Part shown: piece after piece, positions 56,343-58,527 of the stretch
Numbering within the stretch: position 1 is the first letter of the stretch
Layout: the number at the start of each line of letters is the position of its first letter
IMG/VR virus record: IMGVR_UViG_3300021961_000112
Location: 1 to 58,527 of that record
DNA length: 58,527 nucleotides
Strand: one strand, 5' to 3'
From: a virus
Notes under the pieces: generated by a model
The model's input: the letters and a program-made list of their open reading frames with translations, nothing else
Told to the model about the DNA's origin: nothing
Database searches by the model: none
Made by a program: the position numbers and the translations under genes

Positions 56343-56479
56343 CAATAAAACTCCATCAGGAAATATTCAACTGTAACCTCTTTTTCGGAGGCAAGTCGCT
56401 CAATCTCTTTCCAAAAGTCTTGGGCAACTTTTTCTTGTTCTGCTTTCATAATCAGGTCTTTAATGCGTTGCGAAATCAT
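56342..56479 (-). CDS. Small acidic helical protein, relative of 36781-37053
   Basis: The frame encodes 45 residues, MISQRIKDLIMKAEQEKVAQ, ending ERLASEKEVTVEYFLMEFY. The end matches the C-terminus of the 90-residue gene at 36781 (ERKAAELEVTVDYYVMEFI). Both ends overlap neighbours by ATGA. Function unknown. Confidence 0.72.
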   Translation of the reverse strand: MISQRIKDLIMKAEQEKVAQDFWKEIERLASEKEVTVEYFLMEFY

Positions 56480-56589
56480 TTAAGTTGCTCCTCATCTTTA
56501 GGACGAATAACCCTGAAATAATATACCACGATTGATACTACCGTGGCAATCATTGCAGTGTAGATAGAAATTGCAAGTGCTATTGTCAT
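56476..56589 (-). CDS. Tiny membrane protein MTIALAISIYTAMIATVV
   Basis: The frame encodes 37 residues with one hydrophobic segment (LAISIYTAMIATVVSIVVYY) and a short basic-acidic tail (FRVIRPKDEEQLK). It is coupled to its neighbours by ATGA overlaps on both sides. It is likely a single-pass inner-membrane peptide. Confidence 0.68.
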   Translation of the reverse strand: MTIALAISIYTAMIATVVSIVVYYFRVIRPKDEEQLK

Positions 56590-56744
56590 CGGATTTGAGA
56601 ACTTGGAGGTTTCTTGAGATTCTCTATCTCTTGCTGAGGATAGTATGCTTTATACATTGCATCATCGCGTTGGATTAGAAAGACATTCCATCCAAGAATG
56701 ACTGCAAAACCAATCAATCCAGCGACAACATACTTGCGGTTCAT
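56586..56744 (-). CDS. Small membrane protein MNRKYVVAGLIGFAVILGWN
   Basis: The frame encodes 52 residues with an N-terminal hydrophobic segment (VVAGLIGFAVILGWNVFLI) after a basic start, then an amphipathic acidic tail. Start and stop both overlap coupled neighbours. It likely sits in the inner membrane with the tail in the cytoplasm. Confidence 0.7.
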   Translation of the reverse strand: MNRKYVVAGLIGFAVILGWNVFLIQRDDAMYKAYYPQQEIENLKKPPSSQIR

Positions 56745-56788
56745 TTGTTCATCTGAAGTGTAGGAACAGGCATACCACCTTCAATCAT
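56741..56788 (-). CDS. Possible 15-residue peptide gene
   Basis: The frame MIEGGMPVPTLQMNK ends with an ATGA overlap onto the next gene and starts 2 nt after the upstream stop. The same spacing occurs in the neighbouring coupled genes, but the peptide is too short to be sure. The GMPVPTL segment resembles the LPVPTL near the end of the band-7-like protein at 57736. Confidence 0.35.
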   Translation of the reverse strand: MIEGGMPVPTLQMNK

Positions 56789-56790
56789 TT

Positions 56791-56997
56791 TCAATCTCCA
56801 AGAATACCAGACCTTGCACTATCCACACCATCACTCCAACCATCATTATATCCTTCCTGATATTCAATTTCCATAACCTTAGTAGCAAACCTCATAGCAA
56901 CCTCACGGAATGCGTTGTTCATAGCACCAATCATATCGGGAGACATACCAAATTCAGTTCCGTCTCCCCAGAGTTCCATTAGTCGTTGGTCAGTCAT
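56791..56997 (-). CDS. Small acidic protein with EGYNDGWSDG motif
   Basis: This 68-residue protein begins MTDQRLMELWGDGTEFGMSP and contains EIEYQEGYNDGWSDGVDSAR, a Gly/Asp-rich motif typical of a short helix-loop-helix. It follows cassette 15 by 23 nt. Small cyanophage proteins often have this motif. Function unknown. Confidence 0.74.
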   Translation of the reverse strand: MTDQRLMELWGDGTEFGMSPDMIGAMNNAFREVAMRFATKVMEIEYQEGYNDGWSDGVDSARSGILGD

Positions 56998-57020
56998 CAG
57001 GTGTCTTTGTGTATGAAAGT

Positions 57021-57080
57021 ATTATAGGGCATCCAGCAGGGAATAGGAGGTGCCTTGTGCCAGTTCTCAAAGTGTCACCT
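57021..57080 (-). promoter_or_regulatory. Promoter cassette 15 (hybrid repeat)
   Basis: An exact TATAAT (57021-57026) preceded by GATGCCC faces the 68-residue gene. The repeat (57057-57078) is TGTGCCAGTTCTCAAAGTGT then CAC, mixing a type A left arm with a type B centre (TTCTCAA). It overlaps the end of the second homing endonuclease gene. Confidence 0.68.
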
Positions 57081-57642
57081 TACTAACCATTCTAAAACCT
57101 TTATGTTGTTTATATTTTCCAGTAAAAGTTCTGGCGAGATTTACTCTTTTCAAATCATATCTTTTACAAAAGTCTCTCAAACTATTTGTTTTGTAAAAGA
57201 TATTAGTATTAAGTTCTAAAATTGTATATTCAAATTTGGAATTTGAATTTTTTATTTTTTCTTTTAATTCATCATCTAATTTTACTCCATATCTTGGATT
57301 ATTATGTTTAGATGTTTTTTGTTGTATTTTACTTTTGGTTTCTTCAGACAATAATCTTCCATTCATTCCCCCAGTATCACTATTGTATCCATTCTCAAAT
57401 GTATCAAATACATTTATCCAATACATTTCTCTATCATTAATGATACTAAAATCACACTCTTCAATTACACCATAAATGAAGTTATTTTTTCCATATTTTC
57501 TTATGGCACGATGAAACTTATATTGTGAATTTGAAGACCTACAAAAGTGATCATTTATTCTATATTGTAATTTTTGTATTGTTTGACCTATGTATTTCTT
57601 TCCTGTAGAAATACAATGGACACAATAGATAGTGCCTTTCAT
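57067..57642 (-). CDS. GIY-YIG homing endonuclase 2 with NUMOD domains
   Basis: This 191-residue protein starts with a full GIY-YIG module (TIYCVHCISTGKKYIGQTIQ, residues about 4-23, then the catalytic Glu region REMYWINVFDTF near 72). It continues with NUMOD3-like (LSEETKSKIQQKTSKHNNPR) and NUMOD1-like (YKTNSLRDFCKRYDL) DNA-binding segments. The gene sits between two transcription units and looks intact. It belongs to the mobile-element class found in T4-like phages. Confidence 0.88.
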   Translation of the reverse strand: MKGTIYCVHCISTGKKYIGQTIQKLQYRINDHFCRSSNSQYKFHRAIRKYGKNNFIYGVIEECDFSIINDREMYWINVFDTFENGYNSDTGGMNGRLLSEETKSKIQQKTSKHNNPRYGVKLDDELKEKIKNSNSKFEYTILELNTNIFYKTNSLRDFCKRYDLKRVNLARTFTGKYKQHKGFRMVSKVTL

Positions 57643-57676
57643 ACTACTCTAATTTGACCGCATATTTATTTATGCT

Positions 57677-57702
57677 AAAAAGGAGGGATTTTCACCCTCC
57701 TC
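57677..57702 (-). terminator. Rho-independent terminator
   Basis: On the minus strand GGAGGG pairs with CCCTCC across a 7-nt loop, followed by five T. It is placed 30 nt after the band-7-like gene and 35 nt before the second homing endonuclease, so it separates the two transcripts. Confidence 0.8.
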
Positions 57703-57735
57703 CTGACAGATTGCGGTCAAATCAGGTATTATTAT

Positions 57736-58146
57736 TTATTTCCTATCATAAGAAAGAGTTGGCACAGGAAGTCCATTTTCTGTAGGAACATAGATCGTAA
57801 CATTACCTTTGTTAGATCCTTCTTCCAGACCAGTGATATACAGATACTGAAGATACTCACGGTTGTCCTTTAGACTGTCACCGATGATTTGGTTTGCTTT
57901 GGCAACACCAGTAGCACGGATGATCTCAGCATCAGCAAGTTGTTGTGCCGAATCTTTCTTTGCTTGTGCTTCCAGCACTGCTACCTGGCGAGTATATTCT
58001 GCTTTTTGCAGTTCTGCTTTACCAGCAAGAGATTGCTGCCACACATTATACTGAGGACCACCAATAAAGATGAGACCACCCAAAGCAATTACACCGATTG
58101 CGACGATAGCAATACCAGGGTCAATAAAACCGTTTTGTTGTTTCAT
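57736..58146 (-). CDS. Band-7/prohibitin-like membrane protein
   Basis: This 136-residue protein has an N-terminal membrane segment (IDPGIAIVAIGVIALGGLIF), then a coiled coil (AGKAELQKAEYTRQVAVLEA QAKKDSAQQLADAEIIRATG) and a C-terminal NREYLQYLYITGLEEG and YVPTENGLPVPTL. The AEIIRATGVAKANQI segment is typical of the C-terminal part of SPFH proteins. It lacks the globular band-7 domain, so it is a shortened form. It may form membrane-bound oligomers that affect host quality control or phage assembly. Confidence 0.8.
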   Translation of the reverse strand: MKQQNGFIDPGIAIVAIGVIALGGLIFIGGPQYNVWQQSLAGKAELQKAEYTRQVAVLEAQAKKDSAQQLADAEIIRATGVAKANQIIGDSLKDNREYLQYLYITGLEEGSNKGNVTIYVPTENGLPVPTLSYDRK

Positions 58147-58334
58147 TTTGAAGAACCTCCAGTGGGTTTGAAGATAAGATTAGCAAGAACAATCATAACG
58201 AAGTTCTGCCAGAATGACAAGGTTACACCAAACCAAGACAAAATCAGTCCAACCAACCATGCCTCAAAGAATAGACTGGCGGTTACAATAACAAGAGCAC
58301 CAAAAGCAACACCAAGAGCAGTAGAAGTTTTCAT
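58143..58334 (-). CDS. Small membrane protein
   Basis: This 63-residue protein has two hydrophobic segments (about 5-25, ALGVAFGALVIVTASLFFEA; about 27-56) and a short basic tail. Its stop overlaps the start of the band-7-like gene. It is probably a two-pass inner-membrane protein, perhaps a partner of the band-7-like protein. Confidence 0.75.
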   Translation of the reverse strand: MKTSTALGVAFGALVIVTASLFFEAWLVGLILSWFGVTLSFWQNFVMIVLANLIFKPTGGSSK

Positions 58335-58337
58335 AGG

Positions 58338-58527
58338 TCAAACAGCAAGAGCAGCAGAGGGGATTTCAACGATTTCGGGAAGTTTGCTATCATCAAACTG
58401 GTGCATATTATAGCATACCCACTCACCATTACGGAAGACATAGGCAAACTCTTCGCTGTGATCGGGGAGCAGATACTCACAGAGATCAGCATCAAGACGC
58501 GGAGGGCAATCTTCACCCCTTTGACTA
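58338..58527 (-). CDS. Conserved small cyanophage protein, cut by the right edge
   Basis: The open frame at the edge reads SQRGEDCPPRLDADLCEYLL, then PDHSEEFAYVFRNGEWVCYN MHQFDDSKLPEIVEIPSAAL AV and a stop. It has a protein-like pattern (FAYVFRNGEWVCYN) and is the correct frame; the overlapping hydrophobic frame is a shadow. Its start lies beyond the window. A TATAAT inside it (minus strand, about 58407) may be a promoter for the next gene. Confidence 0.75.
   Translation of the reverse strand, partial: SQRGEDCPPRLDADLCEYLLPDHSEEFAYVFRNGEWVCYNMHQFDDSKLPEIVEIPSAALAV

Noticed and set aside
58405-58414. TATAAT inside the truncated gene at the right edge
   Set aside because: It lies in coding sequence, without an inverted repeat at the usual distance; a promoter for the gene at 58143 is possible but not supported.
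58331-58516. Hydrophobic frame MKIALRVLMLISVS at the right edge
   Set aside because: It overlaps a better frame with a typical phage protein pattern that runs to the edge and whose stop lies at 58338.

Overview
The window looks like part of the genome of a T4-like myovirus of marine picocyanobacteria (Synechococcus or Prochlorococcus). The evidence is the T4-order morphogenesis genes (18, 17, 16, 15, 14, 13, 8, 7, 6, 25) carrying the large cyanophage versions of the baseplate proteins, the AT-rich sequence, T4-type late promoters (TATAAATA), phage tRNA genes and many tiny proteins I recognise as typical of cyanomyoviruses. The exact host cannot be read from the sequence. All genes but one lie on the minus strand, so transcription runs from right to left.

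From 1 to about 33 kb lies the late virion module. It holds the start of the tail sheath gene, terminase large and small subunits with a mosaic Cys-rich protein between them, tail terminator, two neck proteins, a 2,493-residue DUF4815 structural protein, baseplate wedge gp8, a 4,164-residue gp7-like protein with an internal YHYH domain, gp6 and gp25. From 33 to 35 kb come small conserved phage proteins and a GT-A-like glycosyltransferase. One gene there has an intact reading frame but no ATG, GTG or TTG start, and a terminator hairpin overlaps its beginning.

From 35.0 to 36.8 kb there is an almost gene-free hub: a 14-nt inverted repeat pair, a five-unit array with a 72-nt period, a late promoter and, on the opposite strand, a perfect sigma70 promoter (TTGACA-N17-TATAAT). 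That promoter faces two tandem-repeat blocks with no credible protein, so it may make a non-coding RNA.

From 36.8 to 53 kb lies an early-type region of tightly coupled small genes, many overlapping by ATGA or TGATG. It includes an ArdA-like antirestriction protein, a DUF2786 protein, an SF2 helicase, three tRNAs (CAT, ACG, TGC anticodons), and an operon of a PD-(D/E)XK nuclease and an HTH-bearing adenine methyltransferase that looks like a restriction-modification pair. The gene blocks are separated by a recurring cassette: an inverted repeat (TGTGCCAC-N8-GTGGCACA or GGACGGTTC-N2-CAAGTGTCC) placed 28-31 nt upstream of a TATAAT-like -10 box. It resembles the promoter/stem-loop cassettes (PeSLs) known in T4-type phages, but lacks a T-tract and has nearly fixed spacing, so it looks more like an operator than a terminator.

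From 53 to 58.5 kb there is a second mixed region: the only plus-strand gene with its own promoter and terminator, a probable remnant of a longer conserved gene, a late-promoted putative structural protein, two GIY-YIG homing endonucleases, a run of tiny membrane proteins, a band-7-like membrane protein, and a gene cut by the right edge.
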